A DNA stretch of 7,959 bases from UBA920 sp964424635 (GTDB taxonomy: Bacteria > Patescibacteriota > Doudnabacteria > UBA920): positions 1 through 7,959 of the forward strand of contig CAYRJC010000039.1 of the NCBI GenBank assembly GCA_964424635.1, in the 5' to 3' direction. Shown here in pieces: positions 1-5,716 of this stretch. How positions within the stretch are numbered: the stretch's first letter is position 1; each line of letters starts with the position of its first letter. The notes under the pieces are model-generated. The model was given only the letters and a program-made list of their open reading frames with translations, did no database searches and was not told the DNA's origin. The position numbers were made by a program, and so were the translations under genes.

Positions 1-1
1 A

Positions 2-73
2 ACTTTGAAGAAACTGTATAAGTATTTATACCAAATTTTATCAGAAGAAGGCATGGATAAAATTAGTAAGTAG
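2..73 (+). CDS. C-terminal end of an unidentified protein (partial)
   Basis: The second frame is open from the window edge to TAG at 71-73. It encodes 23 residues, lysine-rich and helical in character, ending EEGMDKISK. The start and nearly all of the protein lie outside the window, so no family can be assigned. A short dyad (AAGT-AGCT, loop TAA, AGCT-ACTT) overlaps the stop codon, and a possible terminator follows at 150-178. It could be a chance open stretch, but its length up to the edge and the terminator downstream favour a real gene end. Confidence 0.4.
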   Translation, partial: TLKKLYKYLYQILSEEGMDKISK

Positions 74-149
74 CTTAAAGCTTACTTCTTACCTAAACCA
101 AAGAAACCTATAAAAAGAAGCATCTCTGCCTTAAAACATGTTGATTAGT

Positions 150-178
150 ATTACCCGCCGATTTGGTAATCTTTATTT
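150..178 (+). terminator. possible weak terminator after the 5'-edge gene
   Basis: There is a perfect 6-bp inverted repeat, ATTACC (150-155) and GGTAAT (165-170), with a 9-nt loop, followed on the plus strand by CTTTATTT. The stem is short and the U-tract is interrupted, so this is a tentative call. Nothing else is seen between 74 and 273 except an AT-only dyad (242-248 with 256-262) just past the stop of the minus-strand HEPN gene, which may help end that transcript. Confidence 0.3.
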
Positions 179-273
179 AGATTGTCAGTTTATTTTTGAA
201 AGTAAAATTTATCTCTTTCATCCTAGCAAGGAATAGAGATCAGAAAAAGGGTTAATTTTTCTACACTAATTTA

Positions 274-915
274 CTATTCTCTTATTTTTTTAGAAATTAG
301 ATTATTTTCATACGATAAATATTTTAAGTCGATTTCTGACTCTTCAACGGTTTTTCCTCTGTATAAATTCATAAATAGATGATCAACTTCATGTTTTATC
401 TCGCTAGCGTTTGCAAAAACAGTGAACGAACCGTCTATATCTTTGGATAGGTCATTATATAATTCAATAAGATTGCTAAAAAACTTATCCAATTTATCAA
501 GAGAGGGTATAGGATAGTTACTGGATGTATCTTTTGTTACATCTAAATCTCGATGAGCAAATACCTTATTTCTTACTTTAGTAAGTTGGTCATAAGTCTC
601 TTGGTTTTCCAGAATGAATTTCTCTGTTTTTTCTTTATTAATTTTGAATAACGAGTAGGATCTATTGTCATTGTCAAATGGGTGAAGTATAAGTATAACA
701 AATGTTATAAGCGCGGTTCGTTCAGTAGTTATAAAGAATTGAGGATGGTAATTTTGAATTTCCACGTATTTATTTGCCATTTCTTCGCCAACTATATTTG
801 TTGCTTTTGAAAAAGCAATACACTGCCACAAAGTATACGCTGTCTTAGCCTCAAAAATACTAGCCATAAAATACTCAATAGTATCTTTTTTTACTAACTC
901 ATTATTTATATTCAT
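274..915 (-). CDS. HEPN-domain protein, AbiU2-like (candidate RNase toxin or defence protein)
   Basis: This is a 213-residue all-helical, probably cytoplasmic protein. The clearest signal is KVRNKVFAHRD, in which R115-N116-x3-A-H121 matches the R-x4-6-H catalytic motif of HEPN ribonucleases. The form RNKxxAHRD and the length of about 210 aa are typical of the AbiU2-type HEPN group, linked to abortive infection in lactococci. The region before it (residues 15-100) is helical with a hydrophobic stretch at 68-79 (ALITFVILILHP), more likely buried helix than membrane segment. The ATG start lies 15 bp after the end of the upstream DUF2188 frame and has no clear Shine-Dalgarno, which suggests translational coupling. 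The expected activity is metal-independent RNA cleavage by a dimer, but that is inferred from the motif. Other HEPN groups (minimal nucleotidyltransferase partners, hypothetical proteins) remain possible. No nucleotidyltransferase neighbour is visible. Confidence 0.6.
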   Translation of the reverse strand: MNINNELVKKDTIEYFMASIFEAKTAYTLWQCIAFSKATNIVGEEMANKYVEIQNYHPQFFITTERTALITFVILILHPFDNDNRSYSLFKINKEKTEKFILENQETYDQLTKVRNKVFAHRDLDVTKDTSSNYPIPSLDKLDKFFSNLIELYNDLSKDIDGSFTVFANASEIKHEVDHLFMNLYRGKTVEESEIDLKYLSYENNLISKKIRE

Positions 916-930
916 TGGTTTATCACTTAA

Positions 931-1160
931 TTAGCCCTTATACTTCTCCGGATCTTCTCCGTAAGTATATTCAGTTTGCATTTTATTATCCTTACCGTGA
1001 ATAATTACTTGTCCTAAGTCAGCTTCTTTAGCTATTTTTTTGCAAGCTTAATTGCATCTGCTTTGTTTTCAAAGACCTTGGTGGCGCGTTCTGCGCCTAC
1101 ACGTTTAACACGCCAGTCACCGTCGTGAGTCGGGGTGACATGTATTTTGGTTCTACCCAT
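931..1160 (-). pseudogene. DUF2188-like small protein, interrupted by a frame change in an A7 run
   Basis: The first frame (1160 to 1032) encodes 42 residues beginning MGRTKIHVTPTHDGDWRVKR and ending AIKLAKK, then TAG. The reading continues in the -1 frame as IAKEADLGQVIIHGKDNKMQ and on to DPEKYKG with TAA at 931-933, giving about 76 residues in total. The whole resembles the DUF2188 family: N-terminal xxHVxPxxDGxWxVK, then ATxxFxxKxxAI, then a VIIHGKDGKI-like strand, then YGxDPxK. The switch falls in an in-register A_AAA_AAA heptamer (run at 1035-1041), so it could be -1 programmed frameshifting, a real one-base deletion, or a homopolymer error in the assembly. A good ribosome site (AAAGGA, 7 nt before the ATG) fixes the start. 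It lies immediately upstream of the HEPN gene in the same transcript. The molecular function of DUF2188 is not known to me. Confidence 0.65.
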
Positions 1161-1191
1161 AGGGTATTCCTTTCTGAAGTATATTTAGGCA

Positions 1192-1219
1192 AACGTTCTA
1201 AGCTTTCGGCTTGAATGTT
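1192..1219 (-). other. hairpin in the 5' leader of the DUF2188/HEPN transcript
   Basis: Read on the minus strand, this is a stem of about 10 bp: AAC-TTC-AAGC pairs with GCTT-GAA-GTT around the loop CGAAA, with one bulged A and one symmetric mismatch. It sits within the leader of about 150 nt between the promoter at 1318-1345 and the start at 1160, 20-50 nt before the ribosome site. No known riboswitch is recognised. It could be a stability element, or a protein or antitoxin target. Confidence 0.4.
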
Positions 1220-1317
1220 CGTGAGTGGACTGAAGAATGCTATCGCCGTATTACACCGCCTCTGTCAAGTTAGGATTGGATGCTGTGAGTCTACTTCAAT
1301 TATTTAATTATATTTTA

Positions 1318-1345
1318 ATTGTAAAACTCCTAGAATTGCTGTCAA
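1318..1345 (-). promoter_or_regulatory. sigma70-type promoter of the DUF2188/HEPN operon
   Basis: On the minus strand there is TTGACA (1340-1345), a 16-bp spacer, then TACAAT (1318-1323). Transcription would begin near 1311, leaving an untranslated leader of about 150 nt. A second TTGACA at 1263-1268 lies inside that leader but lacks a convincing -10 partner. Between this promoter and the tRNA terminator (1346-1494) I see no gene, only AT-rich sequence with a small dyad (GTGG/CCAC) near 1368-1395. Confidence 0.65.
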
Positions 1346-1494
1346 GATCATGCATTTTAATACAATAGTGGACACCCCTAAATTTGCCACTTATGTTGAA
1401 TTTTTCAGGCTATTTTGTTTTCAAGGAAAGAGCTAGGCTAAAAACATACTCATAGTATAAACCCAACAATTCCACGTATCATAGGCATAAATAA

Positions 1495-1514
1495 TAAAAA
1501 CCCCTTTTCGGGGT
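1495..1514 (-). terminator. rho-independent terminator of the tRNA-Glu transcript
   Basis: On the minus strand ACCCC (1510-1514), loop GAAAA, GGGGT (1500-1504), then a run of five T. It lies 16 bp beyond the tRNA 3' end and has canonical form. Confidence 0.85.
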
Positions 1515-1530
1515 GTTCGAGAAATTGCTA

Positions 1531-1605
1531 TGGTAGCGCCACGGGGAATCGAACCCCGGTTACCAGGATGAGAACCTGGTGTCCTAACCACTAGACGATG
1601 GCGCC
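1531..1605 (-). tRNA. tRNA-Glu (anticodon CTC), CCA encoded
   Basis: This is a complete 75-nt cloverleaf. The acceptor GGCGCCA pairs with TGGCGCT (one terminal G-T pair), followed by discriminator A and encoded CCA. The D-arm region TCGTCTAG...AGGAC is the form typical of bacterial tRNA-Glu. The anticodon stem CCAGG/CCTGG carries loop TTCTCAT, giving anticodon CTC, which reads GAG. The T-arm is CGGGG-TTCGAAT-CCCCG. A73 differs from the G73 of the E. coli tRNA-Glu. It has its own promoter and terminator and so is a single-gene unit. A CTC isoacceptor normally accompanies a TTC one elsewhere in the genome. Confidence 0.96.
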
Positions 1606-1624
1606 ATATAATAAATACTCAATA

Positions 1625-1653
1625 ATATTACCTAAAATGGCTTATTTATTCAA
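1625..1653 (-). promoter_or_regulatory. promoter of tRNA-Glu
   Basis: On the minus strand TTGAAT (1648-1653), a 17-bp spacer and TAATAT (1625-1630), about 20 bp upstream of the mature tRNA 5' end. That leaves a short 5' extension for RNase P to remove. The surrounding 1606-1770 is AT-rich and shows no other feature. Confidence 0.6.
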
Positions 1654-1790
1654 GAAATTTAATTTAATATATTTGAGATAAATTAAATATATAACTCTAT
1701 TGATTCCTGGTTTATTAGTAGCTGTTGGGTAATTATAAATAAAATTTTAATCCATGACTTTTAAGAATGTTTTATTTTACCTTTAGGATT

Positions 1791-1798
1791 GATACACT
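1791..1798 (+). promoter_or_regulatory. extended -10 promoter giving a leaderless mRNA
   Basis: TGA-TACACT (the -10 hexamer is 1793-1798) forms an extended -10 element. With a normal 6-7 bp discriminator, transcription would begin at or within a base or two of the ATG at 1805. There is no good -35 (TTTTAT at 1770-1775). TAGGA at 1784-1788 is too far from the ATG to act as a ribosome site. Confidence 0.5.
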
Positions 1799-1804
1799 AT
1801 ATAT

Positions 1805-1927
1805 ATGAAATACGCATTACTTATTATTTTCTCTTTAACTCTATTTGCTGCTGGGTGTAATAATACAAAGATTCAAGGTGAGATTCCTACTTCGCCAGTA
1901 GAAAGTTATCAACCTCTTCCTCAATAG
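1805..1927 (+). CDS. very small lipoprotein (40 aa precursor)
   Basis: The frame encodes one Lys at position 2, a hydrophobic core (ALLIIFSLTLF) and a lipobox AAGC with the cysteine at position 18. This is a compact type II signal peptide. The mature part would be only 23 residues, proline- and polar-rich, starting CNNTKIQG and ending LPQ. After diacylglyceryl transfer by Lgt (a partial gene is at the right end of this window) and cleavage, it would sit on the outer face of the membrane. No ribosome site is present, and an extended -10 lies directly before the ATG, so it is probably translated from a leaderless mRNA. The form recalls short bacteriocin-release-like lipoproteins and other entericidin-sized peptides, but there is no sequence match I can defend. 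The main doubt is its short length; the intact signal peptide and well-placed promoter support it. Confidence 0.6.
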   Translation: MKYALLIIFSLTLFAAGCNNTKIQGEIPTSPVESYQPLPQ

Positions 1928-1962
1928 GTTGATTTATAAAAAGCATCTTTATAGGTATACCC

Positions 1963-1991
1963 TTGACACTATTTAAAAACACTGCTATGGT
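1963..1991 (+). promoter_or_regulatory. strong promoter of the structured RNA at 1995-2176
   Basis: TTGACA (1963-1968), a 17-bp spacer, then TATGGT (1986-1991) preceded by TGC, an extended -10. The start would be near 1995-1998, exactly where the first hairpin begins. Confidence 0.7.
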
Positions 1992-1994
1992 CTA

Positions 1995-2176
1995 GGCAAA
2001 GAGGAGTTTTGTCTAAGTTTAGAGAAACTAGGCCTGGGGTAAGGACAAGGGCTGGTCGACCGCATTGGCGATTGGCGAGGCAATGCACTGCAGGGGTCTG
2101 CATCATTCGAAGGGTTTGATCCTTCTGGTTTCTCTAAAGATAAAAAACCGCTACGGTTAATCCAGCGGTTTTTTAA
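1995..2176 (+). ncRNA. structured small RNA of about 180 nt, class not identified (6S-like rod is one possibility)
   Basis: No open frame is present, but a consensus promoter and a strong terminator bracket this stretch. Visible structure: a 5' hairpin GGCAAA/TTTGTC with AGGAG in its loop (1995-2013), and a perfect-to-wobble 13-bp closing helix (2018-2030 with 2126-2138). Inside that helix are hairpins GCATTG/CAATGC (2062-2086), TGCAG/CTGCA (2089-2102) and GAAGG/CCTTC (2109-2125), with AAGGA/TCCTT as an alternative pairing. GC content is above that of the flanks. The size, closing stem and adjoining terminator would suit a 6S RNA, but I cannot locate a defined central bubble. The signatures of SRP RNA (GGAAG...AGCAG), RNase P (GAGGAAAGTCC) and tmRNA are absent. 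It may be a lineage-specific housekeeping RNA. Confidence 0.65.
2142..2174. terminator. bidirectional terminator shared by the small RNA and the scpB end
   Basis: An 11-bp perfect dyad, A6-CCGCT (2142-2152) and AGCGG-T6 (2164-2174), gives a GC stem followed by six T on either strand. It ends the plus-strand RNA and the minus-strand aspS-scpA-scpB operon. The scpB stop codon (2173-2175) overlaps the outer edge of the dyad, an economical convergent arrangement. Confidence 0.88.
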
Positions 2177-2736
2177 TTTAATTCGGTTTGTGTATTGTTT
2201 TCTGTTAAGTTAGGGGAGTCTGGGAGTTTAATTTTTGCCACAAGCTCGTCAAAACTCGGCAGATCATTGACAGAGGTTAGTCCTAACTGCTGTAAGAATT
2301 CTGTAGTGATCTGGTATCGAGAGCTGCGGCTATCATTTGGGTTTGCAACTTTTTCTATTAAGCCACGCATCAGTAACGCTCTTATACTATACTGCGAGTT
2401 AACGCCCCTAATTGATTCAATTTCTGCTTTAGAGATTGGTTGGCGATAGGCAATAATGGCTAAAACTTCGGTAGTTGCATCAGTAAGTGATTCTCTTAGG
2501 TCACTATTTAGAAAATCTTTGACTATGTTACTATTTTGGCTGTTAGTAGCTAATTGGAATTCTGCTCCTGTATCTAATAGTACGACTCCGGAATCAGCTT
2601 TCGCTTGAGCTAATTCTTGTAGAGCGGTACCTACAGCTTCTGGGCTTTGGTTGGTAAATTTAGCTAATTGCTTTAAGCTTAAGGGCTTATTAGATACAAA
2701 AAGTAAGCTTTCGATTTGTGAGGTTAATGGATTCAT
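2173..2736 (-). CDS. scpB: segregation and condensation protein B (ScpB)
   Basis: The 187-residue protein is ScpB, the winged-helix subunit that binds ScpA and the SMC ATPase in the bacterial condensin that organises and separates the chromosome. Family marks are the opening SQIESLLFVSNKPLS (first winged helix, residues 1-75) and the highly conserved stretch TEVLAIIAYRQPISKAEIESIRGV (about 88-112), which begins the second winged helix ending near residue 155. A short polar tail follows. The length is normal for the family. The ATG at 2736 fits the family N-terminus, but the context is A/T-only with no Shine-Dalgarno. The gene follows scpA by 29 bp and is the last gene of the operon, ending in the bidirectional terminator. 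The assignment is secure from the motifs. Confidence 0.95.
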   Translation of the reverse strand: MNPLTSQIESLLFVSNKPLSLKQLAKFTNQSPEAVGTALQELAQAKADSGVVLLDTGAEFQLATNSQNSNIVKDFLNSDLRESLTDATTEVLAIIAYRQPISKAEIESIRGVNSQYSIRALLMRGLIEKVANPNDSRSSRYQITTEFLQQLGLTSVNDLPSFDELVAKIKLPDSPNLTENNTQTELN

Positions 2737-2765
2737 TTATATTTATTTTATCATGATTTTAATGA

Positions 2766-3617
2766 TTATTCCTCATCGTCCTCATCATTGTCGTCTTCGT
2801 CTTCTTCATCATCATACTCTTGAGCTTCACTAGTGTTTTCATTGTTATTATAAACTTCAGTTATGTCATCGTTTTCGACCATATCTATACTTTCTTCAAT
2901 TATTATTTGCGAAGGAGAGTATTTAGTGATGGTAACATCTGTAAATAATGCATCCTGATTCACAGAGAATATTCTTTGTTTGATCAATTCGAGCAGTGCT
3001 AAAAAGGTAATAATTGCCTCATCTTTATTTTTTGATTCTGAAAGTAATTGACTAAGCTTAGTTTCAATATTACCAGCTAATTTGTTTTGTAATTGGCTGA
3101 TTTTTTCTTGAATAGAAACTGCTTCTCGAATCTTTGCTTTTGGTAGGTTATCTAGTTCCTTTAATTGTTGAACCACCTGCATAATAGCGGTATGCAAGCT
3201 ATTGCTATCAACGCTTTGGTCTGGCCAAAAATTAATCCGCTGCGAAAATACTAACGACCTTGTAAAGCTTTGTTGTTTATTATTATCTAATTGCTTCAGA
3301 TGTTTAGCAACTTCTTTAAATTGTTTATAAAGGATTAATTTTTCTGTTAGATCTTCCTCTGGTTCCTGTTCTTCATCTGTTTCTATCTCTAAAGAGGGGA
3401 GAATAGCTTTTGATTTTATTACTAATAATCTAGCGGCAATGTTTAAGTAATCCGCTAAGCTCGTAGGATCAATTTGTTCGAGTTGTTTAACATACTCCAA
3501 AAATTGCTCAGTCACTTCTGCTAAGGCGATTTTTGTGATATCGAGTTTTTGTTCTTCGATCAGGCTAAGCAGTAAATCTAATGGCCCTTCAAATTGTTGA
3601 ACTTTTATTTGTGTCAT
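2766..3617 (-). CDS. scpA: segregation and condensation protein A (ScpA), with an acidic tail
   Basis: The 283-residue protein is the kleisin subunit of SMC-ScpAB. The N-terminal domain (residues 1-80) has the family hallmark FEGPLDLLLSLIEEQKLDI followed by LADYLNIAARLLVIKSKAILP, the helices that contact SMC. The middle (95-180) is linker and helical, the part that ScpB grips. The C-terminal winged helix (about 190-245) contains IITFLALLELIKQRIFSVNQ. Beyond that domain is an extra tail of some 35 residues, almost all Asp and Glu at its end (from about residue 267), which is not part of the normal ScpA fold. The start at 3617 gives the expected N-terminus but has no Shine-Dalgarno. It lies 27 bp after aspS and 29 bp before scpB, in one operon. 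It probably shares the T-box control of aspS. Confidence 0.95.
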   Translation of the reverse strand: MTQIKVQQFEGPLDLLLSLIEEQKLDITKIALAEVTEQFLEYVKQLEQIDPTSLADYLNIAARLLVIKSKAILPSLEIETDEEQEPEEDLTEKLILYKQFKEVAKHLKQLDNNKQQSFTRSLVFSQRINFWPDQSVDSNSLHTAIMQVVQQLKELDNLPKAKIREAVSIQEKISQLQNKLAGNIETKLSQLLSESKNKDEAIITFLALLELIKQRIFSVNQDALFTDVTITKYSPSQIIIEESIDMVENDDITEVYNNNENTSEAQEYDDEEDEDDNDEDDEE

Positions 3618-3644
3618 TTATTTTTGTTTATATCCATTCAATTT

Positions 3645-5009
3645 TTATTTAGTTTGAGGTAAATCAAGCTTAATGTGAAGGTCTTTAAGCTGCTTTTCGT
3701 CCACTCCTGATGGGGCATTCATAAGTAAATCGTTGGCAGATCCATTTTTAGGGAACGCAATTACCTCTCGAATGTTTGGTTCGTTTTCTAAAATCATAAA
3801 TAATCGGTCTAATCCAAAGGCACAGCCGCCATGTGGTGGCGCGCCAAACTTGAATGCTTTAATCATTGCACCAAATTTGTTATCAACATCTTCCTCGGAA
3901 ATACCAATAATTCCAAAAGCTTTATACATCACTTCAGGATTATAATTACGAATAGCCCCGCTGCAGATTTCGTAACCATTAGCAATCATGTCATATTGAT
4001 CAGCTTTTATATCTAATGGATCAGTGTTCTCGAATGCAGAAAGTCCACCCACAGGCAAAGAAAATGGATTGTGAGAGAAATCTATTCGTTTTTCAGTTTC
4101 GCTATATTCATACAGTGGGAAATCCACAATCCAGGCAAGAGCAATTTTATTAGGATCTTTTAAGTTAAACCAATCTCCTAATGTGGATCTTAGGTTTCCT
4201 AATACTTTATTTACAATAGGGCGTTCGTCAGCTCCGAAGAAAATTATATCTCCTGTTTTTGAGTTAGTTTTTTCGATAATTGTCTTTAATTCTAATTCAG
4301 AAAGGAATTTTATAATTGGGGATTTTGGACCTTCTTCTGTTATTTGAATATATGCTAACCCGCCGGCACCATTGCGCTTAGCTTGTTCTGTAAGTTCGTC
4401 AATTTGGCTACGACTCAAGTTGGCTCCCGGGCCGCTAATTGCTTTTACAACCCCATTGTTTTTTATCGCACCTGCAAATACTGCAAATTGAGTTTCTGAT
4501 AAATCCGAAGTTAAATCTATCATTTCCATTCCAAAACGCAAATCAGGCTTATCGCTACCATATTTTTCCATGGCTTCGTTATAAGGAATTCGGGGAACTT
4601 CTGTGTAGGCTAGTTGTTTCCCAGCAAAATTTGTAACTAAAGAAGTAATTAAAGGCTCTATTGTAGTACGCACGTCTTCACCTTTTTCTACAAAAGACAT
4701 TTCTAAATCTAATTGATAGAATTCTCCAGGGTGACGATCTGCTCGTGGGTCTTCATCTCGAAAACACGGAGCAATTTGAAAGTATCTCGGTAACCCACCA
4801 ACCATTAATAATTGTTTGAATTGTTGAGGAGCTTGAGGAAGAGCATAAAATTGACCAGGATGTAACCGAGAGGGAACTAAATAATCTCGCGCGCCTTCTG
4901 GGCTTGAGGAAGTTAAAATTGGGGTGGTAACCTCGATAAATTCTCTCTCATTCATAAATTGCCGAATCCAAATATTAAACTCATCACGTCTTTTAAGACG
5001 TTCCTGCAT
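3645..5009 (-). CDS. aspS: aspartyl-tRNA synthetase, catalytic part (second half of a frame-split aspS)
   Basis: This 454-residue frame carries the class II catalytic core of bacterial-type AspRS. Motif 1 is EREFIEVTTPIL (21-32), preceded by no OB domain. The flipping-loop region is PQAPQQFKQLL (58-68). Motif 2 is FRDEDPRADRHPGEFYQLDLEM (83-104). The inserted GAD domain covers about 155-290, FSHNPFSLP is at 311-319, and motif 3 GGCAFGLDRLF is at 394-404. The tRNA-binding OB domain is in the preceding frame. Joining the frames across the A6 run at 5009-5014 gives about 596 residues, the usual bacterial length, with the conserved junction LDLRRPxMQ restored exactly. The apparent ATG at 5009 has no ribosome site, so it is a break point rather than a natural start. 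Product: Asp-tRNA(Asp), possibly also Asp-tRNA(Asn) if the enzyme is non-discriminating, which cannot be told from this sequence. Confidence 0.93.
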   Translation of the reverse strand: MQERLKRRDEFNIWIRQFMNEREFIEVTTPILTSSSPEGARDYLVPSRLHPGQFYALPQAPQQFKQLLMVGGLPRYFQIAPCFRDEDPRADRHPGEFYQLDLEMSFVEKGEDVRTTIEPLITSLVTNFAGKQLAYTEVPRIPYNEAMEKYGSDKPDLRFGMEMIDLTSDLSETQFAVFAGAIKNNGVVKAISGPGANLSRSQIDELTEQAKRNGAGGLAYIQITEEGPKSPIIKFLSELELKTIIEKTNSKTGDIIFFGADERPIVNKVLGNLRSTLGDWFNLKDPNKIALAWIVDFPLYEYSETEKRIDFSHNPFSLPVGGLSAFENTDPLDIKADQYDMIANGYEICSGAIRNYNPEVMYKAFGIIGISEEDVDNKFGAMIKAFKFGAPPHGGCAFGLDRLFMILENEPNIREVIAFPKNGSANDLLMNAPSGVDEKQLKDLHIKLDLPQTK

Positions 5010-5436
5010 TTTTTGGACGACGCAAATCTAAGAAGCGATATTTAAGTCTTAGTTCTTCGTTTACTTCTTCGGTACCGTGAGAAACCGGGAAGGGGAGAGT
5101 TTCGGATTTATTAAGAATTATAAGTTCAGAGACAATTATTTCAATTTCTCCAGTTGGGATATTTTTATTTATTAAATCTTGGCCGCGATTAATAACTTTA
5201 CCAGTAGCTTGAATAACAAACTCGTCATGGATAGTGCTGGCAATTTTAAAAGCTTCTTCTTGTTCTGGATGAATAGTGAGTTGTACTAAGCCACTATGGT
5301 CGCGGAGGTCAATAAAAATTAATCCACCATGATCGCGGCTGTTGTTAACCCATCCTTTTAAAGTCACATTATTTTCGATGTGGTTAATTGTTTCTGAAGC
5401 CAATATTCTTGTCTGATTGTCTGTAGTTGTGTACAT
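4993..5436 (-). CDS. aspS: aspartyl-tRNA synthetase, N-terminal anticodon-binding part (first half of a frame-split aspS)
   Basis: This is a 147-residue frame. Residues 1-110 form the OB-fold anticodon-binding domain (LKGWVNNSRDHGGLIFIDLRDHSGLVQLTIHPE is split here as LKGWVNNSRDHGG and IFIDLRDHSGLVQ). Residues 110-142 are the hinge ending in ELRLKYRFLDLRRPK. The last five residues (NAGTS) are out-of-frame read-through before a TAA. Removing one A from the run at 5009-5014, or a +1 slip there, continues directly into the catalytic frame. The start at 5436 is supported by AAGGAA (5441-5446) at good spacing, the best ribosome site of this operon. It is the first gene behind the T-box leader. Because aspS is essential, one base error or a recoding event is more likely than a dead gene; a natural two-protein enzyme is unlikely. 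Confidence 0.92.
   Translation of the reverse strand: MYTTTDNQTRILASETINHIENNVTLKGWVNNSRDHGGLIFIDLRDHSGLVQLTIHPEQEEAFKIASTIHDEFVIQATGKVINRGQDLINKNIPTGEIEIIVSELIILNKSETLPFPVSHGTEEVNEELRLKYRFLDLRRPKNAGTS
5009..5014 (-). other. frame break in aspS (A6 where A5 restores the frame)
   Basis: On the minus strand CCA-AAA-AAT-GCA reads P-K-N-A and soon stops. Skipping one A gives CCA-AAA-ATG-CAG, P-K-M-Q, which matches the conserved RRPxMQ of the family. It is either a +1 slip site, a real insertion, or a homopolymer call error. Confidence 0.8.
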
Positions 5437-5440
5437 AAAT

Positions 5441-5446
5441 TTCCTT
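5441..5446 (-). promoter_or_regulatory. ribosome binding site of aspS
   Basis: AAGGAA ends 4 bp before the ATG at 5436. It lies downstream of the T-box terminator, so it is transcribed only on read-through. Confidence 0.6.
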
Positions 5447-5469
5447 AAATATAACTTGTTTGAGTAAAT

Positions 5470-5711
5470 AAAAAACCCTTACAAATTACTTACTGCTAAG
5501 TAACTTGTAAGGGCGCTTTATAATGTAGCGCTGTGCCACCTTACTTCATTAATCTGTTGCCAGATTAATCTTACTATCGCTTTGTATAGAATAAAGCGAT
5601 AACCGCTGTAACGGGCGACCCGAAGAGTTCTAATGGTAGCAAATACTTATATTATATAAATCTTGCGACTTTCTTCTCTTTGCTCAGCTGTGTTTGCAGC
5701 TTCATTGCTTT
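5470..5711 (-). promoter_or_regulatory. T-box tRNA-sensing leader of the aspS-scpA-scpB operon
   Basis: On the minus strand the antiterminator is complete. GTAAGG (5539-5544) pairs with CCTTAC (5507-5512). Between these arms lies the 7-nt T-box bulge TGGCACA (5532-5538) and a second helix GCGC/GCGC (5528-5531 with 5513-5516). The competing terminator uses the same CCTTAC: a 16-bp stem with one mismatch (5476-5513, loop GCAG) followed by six T. Upstream are a hairpin with a GCAA loop (5548-5569, 9 bp, stem III position) and a 9-bp hairpin (5575-5601, stem II position). Further upstream is a hairpin at 5639-5666 that belongs to a poorly resolved stem I. TGGC pairs with a tRNA ending GCCA, i.e. 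discriminator G73, as in tRNA-Asp and tRNA-Asn. Uncharged tRNA should favour read-through into aspS. I could not place the specifier codon: no GAC occurs in the stem I region, and a GAT lies at 5660-5662 on the 5' side of a hairpin. Confidence 0.85.
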
Positions 5712-5716
5712 CTTTA

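Noticed and set aside
1240..1268. Second promoter with TTGACA at 1263-1268 inside the DUF2188 leader
   Set aside because: At 16-18 bp spacing no acceptable -10 is present (CGATAG); the promoter at 1318-1345 is far better.
1360..1440. Possible insertion-sequence end (GTGGACACCCC...) and a 20-codon frame starting near 1393
   Set aside because: There is no matching inverted copy, target duplication or transposase in the window, and the small frame has no ribosome site or family match.
1995..2176. SRP (4.5S) RNA, RNase P RNA or tmRNA
   Set aside because: The GGAAG...AGCAG motif of SRP domain IV, the RNase P conserved GAGGAAAGTCC, and a tRNA-like end with tag frame are all absent.
2195..2833. 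Plus-strand open frames opposite scpB and scpA
   Set aside because: They are antisense shadows of clear ScpB and ScpA genes and show no family features.
3733..4636. Plus-strand open frames opposite aspS
   Set aside because: They are shadows of the AspRS catalytic domain, which is conserved along its whole length on the minus strand.
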